NCBI RefSeq assembly: GCF_022347545.1
Contig: NZ_JAKREW010000006.1
Span: forward strand, 1-64,000
Direction of reading: 5' to 3'
Length of the DNA: 64,000 nucleotides
Source: Terribium retamae
GTDB taxonomy: Bacteria; Pseudomonadota; Alphaproteobacteria; Rhizobiales; Rhizobiaceae
Shown here in pieces: positions 1 through 6,709 of the stretch. The notes under the pieces were generated by a model that did no database searches, had not been told where the DNA came from, and worked only from the letters and a program-made list of their open reading frames with translations. A program made the position numbers and the translations under genes. Position 1 is the first letter of the stretch. Each line of letters opens with the position of its first letter.

Positions 1-77
1 GTCTTGCCATGGTCAACGTGACCAATCGTGCCAATGTTCACATGAGGCTTCGTACGCTCGAATTTACCTTTTGCCAT
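1..77 (-). CDS. tuf: Elongation factor Tu, N-terminal fragment (cut by window edge)
   Basis: Reading the minus strand from the ATG at 77 gives [20 protein letters not shown], followed by VDHGKT. This is the invariant start of EF-Tu, including the P-loop that binds GTP. EF-Tu carries aminoacyl-tRNA to the ribosome. Only about 25 codons are inside the window; the rest lies to the left. An AAGGA-type ribosome-binding site precedes the ATG. tRNA-Gly and tRNA-Tyr lie upstream on the same strand, an arrangement that recalls tufB loci, although small plus-strand genes intervene here. Confidence 0.97.
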   Translation of the reverse strand, partial: MAKGKFERTKPHVNIGTIGHVDHGK

Positions 78-402
78 AGTCTCTTTCCTTGGACGGCCTG
101 GACCTACGTTCAGTCGGATGCGCGGCGATTAGCGACAAAGGCTGCAAAACACAAGCCTCTTGTAGCTGGCGTTGGAATTACCCGTATGGACTGAATGGGG
201 GTCAGTGCTGTGGATTTGCCGTAAATGTAGGAATTCGAACCTAGTTCGCAAGTACGCGACGCACCGGTCGATGTTCACAGCCAACCAACGATCTCGTGAC
301 GGTGCGCGATCGGGTCGTGATTGGAAGCCGGCCAAGGCTCAGCACATATCTCCTCATGCCTGTGACGGTGTCACCGCTTTGAAATCAAGGAGTTCTCCCC
401 CC
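78..402. other. Intergenic region between tuf and a small secreted protein gene
   Basis: This 325-base stretch must hold the tuf leader and promoter on the minus strand and the promoter of the plus-strand gene at 403. I could not pick a convincing -35/-10 pair on either strand and see no tRNA or strong hairpin. The short open frames here have poor codon use and no family match. Confidence 0.5.
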
Positions 403-636
403 ATGAACAAGATCGTTCTCACCGCAACCGCCCTCCTGGTTGCCGCTTCCGGCAGTGCCTTTGCCGCCAATGCGACACATGTGAAGAAACCCAGCCACCG
501 AGTTGTCGAGCAGGTTGATCCTGCGCGTACTTCTTCCATAGCATCGCCGATTGCAGCGCCGCGCGTTTCACCAACTGACCAGGATCCATTTACCATGCCG
601 GACGCCGGCTACGGCCAAGGCATCTGGGGGCAATAA
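403..636 (+). CDS. Small secreted hypothetical protein (77 aa)
   Basis: The protein opens with a clear Sec signal peptide (MNKIVLTATALLVAASGSAFA, cleavage near residue 21), then a short polar, proline-rich mature part of about 55 residues ending in a glycine-rich GYGQGIWGQ. The ATG at 403 is chosen because an AAGGAG box sits 10 bases upstream; a longer open frame beginning at 172 has no such site and would bury the signal peptide. No Cys and no lipobox. Likely periplasmic. I recognise no family and assign no function. A bidirectional terminator follows at 671-703. Confidence 0.7.
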   Translation: MNKIVLTATALLVAASGSAFAANATHVKKPSHRVVEQVDPARTSSIASPIAAPRVSPTDQDPFTMPDAGYGQGIWGQ

Positions 637-670
637 TATTCCGGAACGGGTATCGCGAGTGAAGGAAGAA

Positions 671-703
671 AAAGGGCCGCGCGACTTACGCCCGCGGCCC
701 TTT
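671..703. terminator. Bidirectional rho-independent terminator
   Basis: The stem AAAGGGCCGCG / CGCGGCCCTTT closes an 11-base loop. It lies between the convergent genes ending at 636 (+) and 727 (-). The minus-strand side has the better run of U. Confidence 0.8.
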
Positions 704-726
704 CCCTGTCGTACCGAGCCGAAGTG

Positions 727-981
727 CTAAGCGCGCCGACCACTGAAAGCGTGATAGCCCCAGAGAACCACGACCGCACCAATAACGGCTACGATCAAGC
801 TATAGATATTGAGCCCGGTGACGCCGGTAGCGCCAAAGGCGCTGAAGATCACACCACCGACAATCGCCCCGACAATGCCGAGAACGATATCCATCAGGAA
901 ACCTTGACCACTCTTGTTGACGATTTTACTGCCGATGAAGCCGGCGATGACGCCGAGGATAATCCAGCTGATGATTCCCAT
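727..981 (-). CDS. GlsB/YeaQ/YmgE family stress-response membrane protein
   Basis: This 84-residue protein has the family's layout: three hydrophobic segments rich in Gly and Ile, opening with MGIISWIILGVIAGFIGSK and containing a central GIVGAIVGG. The family (older name: transglycosylase-associated protein) is made of small inner-membrane proteins that are often stress induced; the molecular role is not settled. The start at 981 is preceded by CGGAG at a normal distance; a longer frame from 1113 adds 44 polar residues not found in the family. It is divergent from the YidB gene at 1128 and shares that upstream region. Confidence 0.9.
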   Translation of the reverse strand: MGIISWIILGVIAGFIGSKIVNKSGQGFLMDIVLGIVGAIVGGVIFSAFGATGVTGLNIYSLIVAVIGAVVVLWGYHAFSGRRA

Positions 982-1127
982 TGCGCTGCTCCGTTTGCCC
1001 CCAGGCAAGCGGAGATTTCCATAGGGCGCGCCAAAGCTCAAGCTCGTCTTGAAATTGTCGCGTATAGGGGCAATTGTCATCTGGGCCGGAATGAGTGGGC
1101 CAGGACTGTTCACAATGGAGATCCACG

Positions 1128-1574
1128 ATGGGACTGTTCGACAACGCCGTTCCAGGCGGCAACATCACCAAACCTCTGATGATCGCGTTGGGCGCCTTGC
1201 TGGTCGGCAAAATGCTCGGCGGAGGCGGTTCGGCACAGCAGCAGGCGCCTGAACCTGCAGCACCCGACAATACCGGCGCGGACGGCGGACTGCTCGGTGG
1301 ACTGGGCGGACTGCTCGACAAGCTGAAGGACGCGGGTCACGGACAGGTCGCCGATTCCTGGGTCGGTACAGGCCAGAATCAAACGATCGACCCAGGCTCG
1401 CTCGGCAAGGCACTGGGACCACAGGTTATCCGTGAGATCGCTGCCCGCACGGGTCTCGACGAACAGGAACTCCTGAAGCAGCTGTCGAACGCGCTGCCCG
1501 GCGTGGTTGACAAGCTGACGCCGAACGGTCAGGTGCCTCCCCGCAATCAGCTCGAATCACTGTTCGGCAACTGA
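1128..1574 (+). CDS. YidB family protein (DUF937)
   Basis: The 148-residue protein matches YidB: a Gly-rich N-terminal third with GGLLGGLGGLLDKLKDAGHG, then VADSWVGTGQNQTIDPG and a C-terminal helical part (GLDEQELLKQLSNALPGVVDKLTPNG). The NWVG/SWVGxGxNxPI-like segment is the family hallmark. Its function is unknown. The ATG at 1128 follows a GGAG box; the upstream extension from 1095 is not family-like. A strong terminator follows at 1597. Its neighbours (YeaQ, DUF982, DUF883-like) are also small stress-type genes, which suggests a related setting. Confidence 0.88.
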   Translation: MGLFDNAVPGGNITKPLMIALGALLVGKMLGGGGSAQQQAPEPAAPDNTGADGGLLGGLGGLLDKLKDAGHGQVADSWVGTGQNQTIDPGSLGKALGPQVIREIAARTGLDEQELLKQLSNALPGVVDKLTPNGQVPPRNQLESLFGN

Positions 1575-1596
1575 GATCAACGCCATTTGAGTATGA

Positions 1597-1624
1597 AAAC
1601 GGGCGCCTTCGCGCCCGTTTTTCA
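1597..1624 (+). terminator. Rho-independent terminator after the YidB gene
   Basis: The stem AAACGGGCGC / GCGCCCGTTT with a CTTC-type loop is followed by a T run. It lies 23 bases after the stop codon. Confidence 0.9.
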
Positions 1625-1812
1625 TTTTTGACTGACTGGACGCCACTGATCGAAATTTTCCTCTTGGAAGACGTCCAGTGTGCGCAGTGCAGCGACCTTA
1701 ATCGGTTCCATCACACATCCGCACGATCCCGTCTCCATTTGTGACGACGCCGACCATTCCCTTGCCCCTTTTGGCCATTCAAAAAGCGCCATCATCAAGG
1801 AGACGGACATCC

Positions 1813-2109
1813 ATGACCGACCTTCGTTTCGACAATCCTGTTTCGATCTTTATGGGCCTCGGCTTTCCGCGAGATGTGGAGAACGTGCTTGAAGCCTATG
1901 ACGTGTTGCTTGAATGGAATGGCACGCGCGACAGCGAACATGCGGCGGCAATCGCCTCCTGCCGCGAGGCAATCGCCCGTAAGCAGCCTGCAGCAGACGC
2001 CCGTACAGCCTTCGAGCGCTTCGCGCACAACAAGGGTATCCTGACTGAAGAGGCACTCGATCGCGCCGCTCTCACCGTGGCCCAAGAATGGGGACGCCTG
2101 ACAGCCTAG
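1813..2109 (+). CDS. DUF982 domain-containing protein
   Basis: The 98-residue product fits DUF982, a small soluble family almost restricted to Rhizobiales and often present in several copies. It opens with F-x-x-P-V-x-I-x-x-G-x-G-x-P-R-D-V and has the typical middle ending ARTAFERFAHNKGIL. No function is established. AAGGAG lies about 9 bases before the chosen ATG; the open frame could start earlier at 1741 but without a ribosome-binding site. A GC-rich hairpin with TTTT follows at 2150. Confidence 0.88.
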   Translation: MTDLRFDNPVSIFMGLGFPRDVENVLEAYDVLLEWNGTRDSEHAAAIASCREAIARKQPAADARTAFERFAHNKGILTEEALDRAALTVAQEWGRLTA

Positions 2110-2149
2110 CCGCATCACTCTTCGTGGAGCCTGCTGAACCGTTAGTATG

Positions 2150-2186
2150 ACGCTGCGCCTGGCCAGCCAAGCGCGGCGTTTTCTGT
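2150..2186 (+). terminator. Probable rho-independent terminator after DUF982
   Basis: An imperfect GC-rich stem (CGCTGCGCCTGG / CCAAGCGCGGCG) is followed by TTTTC. It lies about 40 bases after the stop at 2109. Confidence 0.65.
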
Positions 2187-2268
2187 GGTGGGCAGACAGC
2201 AATCAAGATGTCTCCCAGCTTTTGTAACATATTGTCAGGCAAAGTTATTTCTCCCTCCGCCTGGTTTT

Positions 2269-2294
2269 GGAACGAACTGCCCACTCTGCCGTTT
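2269..2294 (+). promoter_or_regulatory. EcfG (RpoE2)-type general stress promoter
   Basis: GGAAC at 2269-2273 is followed after 18 bases by TT inside GTTT (2291-2294). This matches the rhizobial general-stress sigma consensus GGAAC-N18/19-TT. It lies 31 bases before the ATG of a DUF883-like gene, a family often under stress control. The match is seen in the sequence; use by EcfG is inferred. Confidence 0.7.
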
Positions 2295-2324
2295 CGACTG
2301 CGTATTCAGTCAAGGAGTGTGGAA

Positions 2325-2675
2325 ATGGTTGCTACGTCCAAAACGCAAGCCAACGGAACGGACATCCAGGCGGCACTTGAAGGCCAGCTGGCGGAACTGC
2401 GCCGCGAAGTCGCGAAGCTCAACAAATCGCTGGCCGCTCGTGGCACCGAAGCTTTTGATGACGCCTTGGACCATGCAGACAGCACCTATCGCGCCGCTTC
2501 GGCAACGGCTGCCAAGGCAATGCGCCATCTGCGCAGCCAGGCTCACTCGGTTTCCGAGACTGCTCGCGAAAATCCGCGTGCCACGACCGCCGTCGTCGCG
2601 GTTGTAGGTGTGTTGGCGCTGCTTGCCGGAATGGCCTTGGCAAAATCTCACACGGGCCGGGATAGCTACTGGTAA
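2325..2675 (+). CDS. DUF883/ElaB-YqjD-like membrane-anchored protein
   Basis: The 116 residues fall into a charged, helical N-terminal part (about 1-85, with ELRREVAKLNKSL and AARGTEAF) and one C-terminal membrane segment (about residues 88-106, AVVAVVGVLALLAGMALA), then a short polar tail. This is the layout of the ElaB/YqjD/DUF883 proteins, which in E. coli are stress-induced, tail-anchored and reported to bind ribosomes; that role is not shown for this protein. AAGGAG lies 8 bases before the ATG. An EcfG-type promoter precedes it, and a 55-codon membrane gene follows 50 bases later, possibly cotranscribed. Confidence 0.8.
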   Translation: MVATSKTQANGTDIQAALEGQLAELRREVAKLNKSLAARGTEAFDDALDHADSTYRAASATAAKAMRHLRSQAHSVSETARENPRATTAVVAVVGVLALLAGMALAKSHTGRDSYW

Positions 2676-2725
2676 GCACGTTTCAGTGCCCGAGCCTACC
2701 CTGCTAACCGTGTGAGGAGATTGTT

Positions 2726-2893
2726 ATGGCTGCTTCCATGCTGATCAGCATCCTGATCACCTTCCTTGTGATCGTGCTTGTGCTTTATCTCGTGCAGCGT
2801 TTGCCGCTCGATGGCCGCATCCGGCAGATCGTGCAGATCATCGTGATTCTGATCGGCATCGTATCCCTGCTCAAATACCTGGCTGTGTTCTAG
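2726..2893 (+). CDS. Small two-helix membrane protein (Thivi_2564-like)
   Basis: This 55-codon gene was read directly from the sequence. It encodes two hydrophobic helices separated by a short polar turn, QRLPLDGRIRQI, and ends in LLKYLAVF. The length and the LPLDGRI...I-I-V-I-I-G-I turn resemble the Thivi_2564 family of tiny membrane proteins of unknown function. GAGGAG sits 7 bases before the ATG. It follows the DUF883-like gene by 50 bases with no terminator between them, so it probably belongs to the same stress-controlled transcript. Confidence 0.8.
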   Translation: MAASMLISILITFLVIVLVLYLVQRLPLDGRIRQIVQIIVILIGIVSLLKYLAVF

Positions 2894-3003
2894 CGACCGG
2901 CGGCAGTGATTGGCGTCTCTTCAACGGGACGCCAATCGCACATAGGACAATGTCGGCTGCGCTTTCCAGCGGCCTTTTCTTTGAAAAACTGGCGGGGGTG
3001 GAT

Positions 3004-3077
3004 TGGAGCGGGTGAAGGGAATCGAACCCTCGTATTCAGCTTGGAAGGCTGCTGCTCTACCATTGAGCTACACCCGC
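3004..3077 (-). tRNA. tRNA-Gly (anticodon TCC)
   Basis: The minus strand folds as a 74-nt tRNA with encoded CCA. The acceptor GCGGGTG pairs with CACCCGC, the D arm has GCTCAATGGTAGAGC, the anticodon loop is CTTCCAA, and the T arm carries GGTTCGATTCC. It lies about 120 bases downstream of tRNA-Tyr on the same strand. Confidence 0.97.
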
Positions 3078-3200
3078 TTCGCGTCCGCATCCATAGATGA
3101 GATGGCGGCAATCTGGAAGCCCGTCATGCGAGAAATTTGGCCGGTTGAACAACGACAGCTGCGTAGCAGCTGCTCGACCATAATTCTCGCGAAGAGGAAG

Positions 3201-3285
3201 TGGTGGGAGAAGTAGGACTCGAACCTACGAAGGCTTAGCCAGCGGATTTACAGTCCGCCCCCTTTGCCGCTCGGGACATTCTCCC
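3201..3285 (-). tRNA. tRNA-Tyr (anticodon GTA)
   Basis: The minus strand gives an 85-nt class II tRNA with encoded CCA. The acceptor is GGGAGAA, the anticodon loop reads CTGTAAA, there is a long variable arm after it, and the T arm has GGTTCGAGTCC. A good sigma-70 promoter lies just upstream at 3337-3365. Confidence 0.97.
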
Positions 3286-3336
3286 TGAACCGTGGCCTGC
3301 CCCTGTTACGGGATAGGCCGGCCGGAAACCGGGTGC

Positions 3337-3365
3337 CTTATGGCGGTTGAGGTTCGGCCTGTCAA
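3337..3365 (-). promoter_or_regulatory. Sigma-70 promoter of the tRNA-Tyr/tRNA-Gly unit
   Basis: The minus strand has TTGACA (3365-3360), a 17-base spacer and CATAAG (3342-3337). The spacing is ideal and the site lies about 50 bases upstream of the mature tRNA-Tyr 5' end. Confidence 0.75.
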
Positions 3366-3752
3366 CCACGGCTGGCAACCACCAAGATGATTTTCTTTAT
3401 ATAGGGCCGCACCTGCTCCAACCAAACTTCGCGGCTAACATCTCAAACGAAAAATTTGGCACCTTTCGGCCACGCATCCGGTCGATGCCGAAGGCCTCAG
3501 TTAATCACCGGACGGCCGTCCTGGTCCCAGGTTTCCCCATCTTTCATGACAAAATCGGCGTCATCACCGCGTTGATATCGGCAACAGAATCGGCCGGCGG
3601 TGCAATGATATCGGCGCTTACTGGGTTCGATCATCCCCTGGTCATCAACGCCCCACATCACTGCGCCGGAAAGAAAAGACGCCGCCCAGGTTTACTTTTG
3701 AACGCTGCCGCGACATTTCCGGTAAACCACTTGCACCATGCTGGAGCCCCCG
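3366..3752. other. Intergenic region upstream of rlmB
   Basis: About 390 bases lie between the tRNA promoter and rlmB. An open frame (3347-3769) crosses it, but it has mixed third-position bases and no family features. I see no tRNA, repeat or strong terminator. It probably holds the rlmB promoter. Confidence 0.4.
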
Positions 3753-4601
3753 ATGAGCAACGACCCTAAGAAGGGAACGCCGAAGGACAGCCACTACGCG
3801 CGGCTGCGGCGTGCGCATCGTGAGGAAAAGACAGGCGGGGCTCCTGCTTTCCGGTCACGGCCGAAGATTGCACCAGGTGAAGGGCCAGCAAACGGGCTTG
3901 TGAGGCTCTACGGCCTGCACACGGTGCGCGCTGCGCTCGACAATCCAAATCGCCGCATTCGCTCAATGATGGTCACAAGAAATGCACAGGAGCGGCTCGG
4001 TATCCCAGATCTTAATGCCCTCCCCTTCGGGGCTGAACTTGTCGAACCGCGCGACATCGACAAGCTGACCGGATCGGACGCAGTGCATCAAGGGGTCTTG
4101 GTCGAGGCTGAACCGCTGAAGCCGAAACGGCTCGATGCGCTTGGAGACAGCAACCTTGTGCTGGTCCTCGACCAGGTCACCGATCCCCACAATGTCGGTG
4201 CGATCCTGCGCTCGGCCGTCGCCTTCGGTGCCGGCGCGCTGATCACCACCGCGCGTCACAGCCCCCAAGAAAGCGGCGTGCTGGCGAAATCAGCGTCCGG
4301 CGCACTTGAGCACATCGACCATATCGAGGTGAAAAACCTCGCGGATGCGCTCGGTGAACTGCACAAGGCGGGATTCCAGACGATCGGCCTCGATTCGGAT
4401 GGCCCGGCAGAACTCGAGAAAACTTTCTCGGGTGACAGGATCGCCCTGGTACTGGGTGCCGAAGGCAAGGGTCTGCGCCAGAGGACACGCGAAACCGTGA
4501 CGGCGCTGGCCAGGCTTGATATGCCGGGCTCCATCCGTTCGCTCAATGTCTCCAACGCTGCCGCGGTGGCGCTATACGCCGTGCGGCGCTTTCTCGGCTG
4601 A
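3753..4601 (+). CDS. rlmB: 23S rRNA 2'-O-ribose methyltransferase RlmB (SpoU/TrmH family)
   Basis: The 282-residue protein has a charged N-terminal extension, a substrate-binding domain (residues about 45-120, GLVRLYGLHTVRAALDNP...) and a SPOUT methyltransferase domain with the three SpoU motifs: DQVTDPHNVGAILRSA, LVLGAEGKGLR, and MPGSIRSLNVSNAAAVALY. RlmB methylates G2251 (E. coli numbering) in the peptidyl-transferase loop of 23S rRNA. The ATG at 3753 has GGAG seven bases upstream, so I prefer it to an in-frame ATG five codons earlier. rlmB followed by tRNA-Tyr and tRNA-Gly near tuf is familiar in this order of bacteria, though the orientation here is divergent. Confidence 0.93.
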   Translation: MSNDPKKGTPKDSHYARLRRAHREEKTGGAPAFRSRPKIAPGEGPANGLVRLYGLHTVRAALDNPNRRIRSMMVTRNAQERLGIPDLNALPFGAELVEPRDIDKLTGSDAVHQGVLVEAEPLKPKRLDALGDSNLVLVLDQVTDPHNVGAILRSAVAFGAGALITTARHSPQESGVLAKSASGALEHIDHIEVKNLADALGELHKAGFQTIGLDSDGPAELEKTFSGDRIALVLGAEGKGLRQRTRETVTALARLDMPGSIRSLNVSNAAAVALYAVRRFLG

Positions 4602-4606
4602 TCCGC

Positions 4607-4640
4607 AAAAAAACGCCCCTCGCGTTGGGATCGAGGGCAA
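4607..4640 (-). terminator. Minus-strand terminator with a T7 tail, no adjacent gene
   Basis: On the minus strand, GCCCTCG pairs with CGAGGGGC (one bulge) and is followed by GTTTTTTT. It overlaps the region just after the convergent rlmB stop codon. Confidence 0.6.
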
Positions 4641-4845
4641 GGGCTTGCGCCTGAACGTTAACCCCGCCCAGTCCGGGTGGGATTGGTCAACCGGTCAGGT
4701 CGATCCACCTCGCCGTTGTACGAGATCTCGACGAGGTGGAGGCGGTCCGCCGCTCCCAGCCGAACCGCAAGCAGGAATACCCCTCGTTCGGGACCACCGG
4801 GCGTCTCCTCGGCACGTCGGTGCCAAAAGACGCTCAAGGTAGCCT
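4607..4845 (-). ncRNA. Candidate minus-strand small RNA (unassigned)
   Basis: There is no convincing protein frame here, yet the region ends on the minus strand in a terminator-like hairpin (4607-4640) followed by seven T. Upstream it holds a perfect 8-bp stem, CCACCTCG / CGAGGTGG (about 4718-4761), enclosing a second palindrome. The glxR transcript already has its own terminator at 4847-4876, so this second one suggests a separate transcript of up to about 240 nt. It does not match tmRNA, SRP RNA or RNase P RNA as far as I can see. Existence is inferred only. Confidence 0.35.
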
Positions 4846-4846
4846 C

Positions 4847-4876
4847 AAAAAGGACGCATCCCCAGAGGATGCGCCC
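4847..4876 (-). terminator. Rho-independent terminator of the gcl-hyi-glxR operon
   Basis: On the minus strand, GCGCATCC and GGATGCGTCC form a stem with a four-base loop, followed by a T5 tract. It starts about 20 bases after the glxR stop codon. Confidence 0.85.
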
Positions 4877-4895
4877 AGGAGAGGTTCCCTGAAGA

Positions 4896-5780
4896 TCAAG
4901 CCACTGGATGTCCGGCCATCAACTCCAGAGCCTTGACCACTCCGGAGTGATCATCCTTGGCACCGCCATTGGCTGCACAGGTGTTGAAAAGCTGCTGCGT
5001 GGTCGAGGTGTTGGGCAGAGCGACACCCAGCGATTTCGCGCCTTCGAGTGCCAGGTTCAGATCCTTCTGGTGCAGTTCGATGCGGAAGCCCGGCGCGAAG
5101 GTGCGCTTGATCATGCGCTCGCCGTGAACCTCCAGGATGCGCGAATTGGCCAGGCCACCCATCAACGCCTGGCGGACCTTGGCCGGATCGGCACCTGCCT
5201 TCGAGGCGAACACCAGCGCTTCGGCAACCGCTTCGATGGTGAGCGCGACGATGATCTGGTTGGCCACTTTGGCGGTCTGGCCGGAGCCGTTGGGGCCGAC
5301 AAGGGTGATGTTCTTGCCAAGCTTGTCGAAAATCGGCTTGGCGCGCTCGAACGAAGCCTCCTCACCGCCGACCATGATCGCAAGCGATGCTGCCTTGGCA
5401 CCGACCTCGCCACCCGAGACCGGAGCGTCGAGATAGTCTGCGCCCGTCGCCTTGATCTTGGCAGCAAACTCCTTGGTGAAGATGGGGGAGATGGAGCTCA
5501 TGTCGATGACAAGCTTGTTCTTCGACAAGCCCTCTGCGACACCGCTGGCCCCGAACAAAACCTCATCGACCTGAGGGGTATCGGGGACCATCAGAATGAT
5601 GATGTCGGCCGCACGCGCTACCGCATCATTGCCGCTCACGACCTTGATGCCCTTGGCGGCAAGCTCTGGTGCCGGCTTCGCGAAGTGGTCCGTTGTCACC
5701 ACCTCGTAGCCGGCATCGAGCAGATGTCCAGCCATCGGCGTGCCCATGATACCCAGGCCGATGAAACCGATCTTTTCCAT
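4896..5780 (-). CDS. glxR: 2-hydroxy-3-oxopropionate (tartronate semialdehyde) reductase
   Basis: The 294-residue enzyme belongs to the beta-hydroxyacid dehydrogenase family. It has the N-terminal Rossmann motif GLGIMG (residues 8-13), the substrate motif DAPVSGGEVGA (118-128) and the catalytic Lys171 in GQTAKVANQ. It reduces tartronate semialdehyde to D-glycerate with NAD(P)H, the last step of the glycerate pathway. It is the third gene of a gcl-hyi-glxR unit and a terminator follows. AAGGA precedes the ATG. The family also contains 3-hydroxyisobutyrate dehydrogenases, but the context settles the substrate. Confidence 0.93.
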   Translation of the reverse strand: MEKIGFIGLGIMGTPMAGHLLDAGYEVVTTDHFAKPAPELAAKGIKVVSGNDAVARAADIIILMVPDTPQVDEVLFGASGVAEGLSKNKLVIDMSSISPIFTKEFAAKIKATGADYLDAPVSGGEVGAKAASLAIMVGGEEASFERAKPIFDKLGKNITLVGPNGSGQTAKVANQIIVALTIEAVAEALVFASKAGADPAKVRQALMGGLANSRILEVHGERMIKRTFAPGFRIELHQKDLNLALEGAKSLGVALPNTSTTQQLFNTCAANGGAKDDHSGVVKALELMAGHPVA

Positions 5781-5866
5781 TGTTGATCATCCTTTCAATA
5801 TCAGTCGTCTTCCCGTCCCTCGGCCGGCGCCGCTGAACGAAGCAGAAGTGTTTCTTAAGCGGGCTG

Positions 5867-6664
5867 TCAGGCCGCGGCGCTGCCCTTGCCGGTCAGAGCC
5901 TGGAACCAGGCCAGTCCGGCCTCTGTGCCGGCTTTCGGCTTGTATTCGGCGCCTATCCAGCCTGAGTAGCCGATGCGGTCGATGTGATCGTACAGGAACG
6001 GATAGTTGATCTCGCCCGTCCCCGGTTCGTTGCGTCCGGGATTGTCCGCAAGCTGGATATGCGCGATGCGGCTGAGATTGGCCTCGATGGTCCGGGCGAG
6101 ATCCCCCTCCATGACCTGCATGTGGTAGATGTCATACTGCAGATAGAGGTTCTTCGAGCCGACGCGCTCGATGATATCAAGCGCCTGCTTGGTGTTGGTC
6201 AGGAAGAAGCCTGGGATGTCGCGAGTGTTGATGGGCTCGATCAACAGCTTGATTCCGGCCTGCTCCAGCTTTTCGGCGGCAAAGCCGAGGTTCTCGATGA
6301 AGACGTTCTCCAAGGCCTGGGGCGACACGCCGGCCGGCGCGATACCGGCGAGGCAATTCACCTGACTGCAGCCCAGCGCCTGAGCGTAGGTGATGGCTTT
6401 GGCAACACCCTGGCGGAACTCATGGATGCGCTCTGGCAGCACGGCGATGCCGCGCTCGCCCTTGCCCCAGTCGCCGACCGGTAAGTTGAACAGGACCTGT
6501 GTCAGGCCGTTCTTCTTCAACCGGGCGGCGACCGCTTCGGGGGTGTGATCGTAAGGGCCGATATATTCGACCCCCTTGAAACCGGCGCGGGCGGCCGCAT
6601 CGAAACGGTCGAGGAACTCATGCTCGTTGAAGAGCATCGAAAGATTGGCTGAAAACCGTGGCAT
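5867..6664 (-). CDS. hyi: Hydroxypyruvate isomerase
   Basis: The 265-residue protein is a TIM-barrel sugar isomerase of the Hyi type. It begins MPRFSANLSMLFNEHEFLDRF and carries the metal-site acids Glu143 (LLIEPINTRDIPG), Asp178/His181 (QYDIYHMQ) and Glu240 (IGAEYKP). It interconverts hydroxypyruvate and tartronate semialdehyde. It lies 45 bases after gcl and 86 bases before glxR on the same strand, so the three are almost certainly one transcript. Confidence 0.95.
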   Translation of the reverse strand: MPRFSANLSMLFNEHEFLDRFDAAARAGFKGVEYIGPYDHTPEAVAARLKKNGLTQVLFNLPVGDWGKGERGIAVLPERIHEFRQGVAKAITYAQALGCSQVNCLAGIAPAGVSPQALENVFIENLGFAAEKLEQAGIKLLIEPINTRDIPGFFLTNTKQALDIIERVGSKNLYLQYDIYHMQVMEGDLARTIEANLSRIAHIQLADNPGRNEPGTGEINYPFLYDHIDRIGYSGWIGAEYKPKAGTEAGLAWFQALTGKGSAAA

Positions 6665-6709
6665 AGCAGAATTTCCTTGGAAATTGAATCAACGACTTCA
6701 GGAACAGAT

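Noticed and set aside
724..1179. 151-codon plus-strand frame
   Set aside because: It overlaps the GlsB/YeaQ gene in antisense and has no family match.
4607..4845. tmRNA or SRP RNA
   Set aside because: No tag-coding segment with tRNA-like ends, and no GGTCAGG...GGAAGGAAGCAGCC SRP core.
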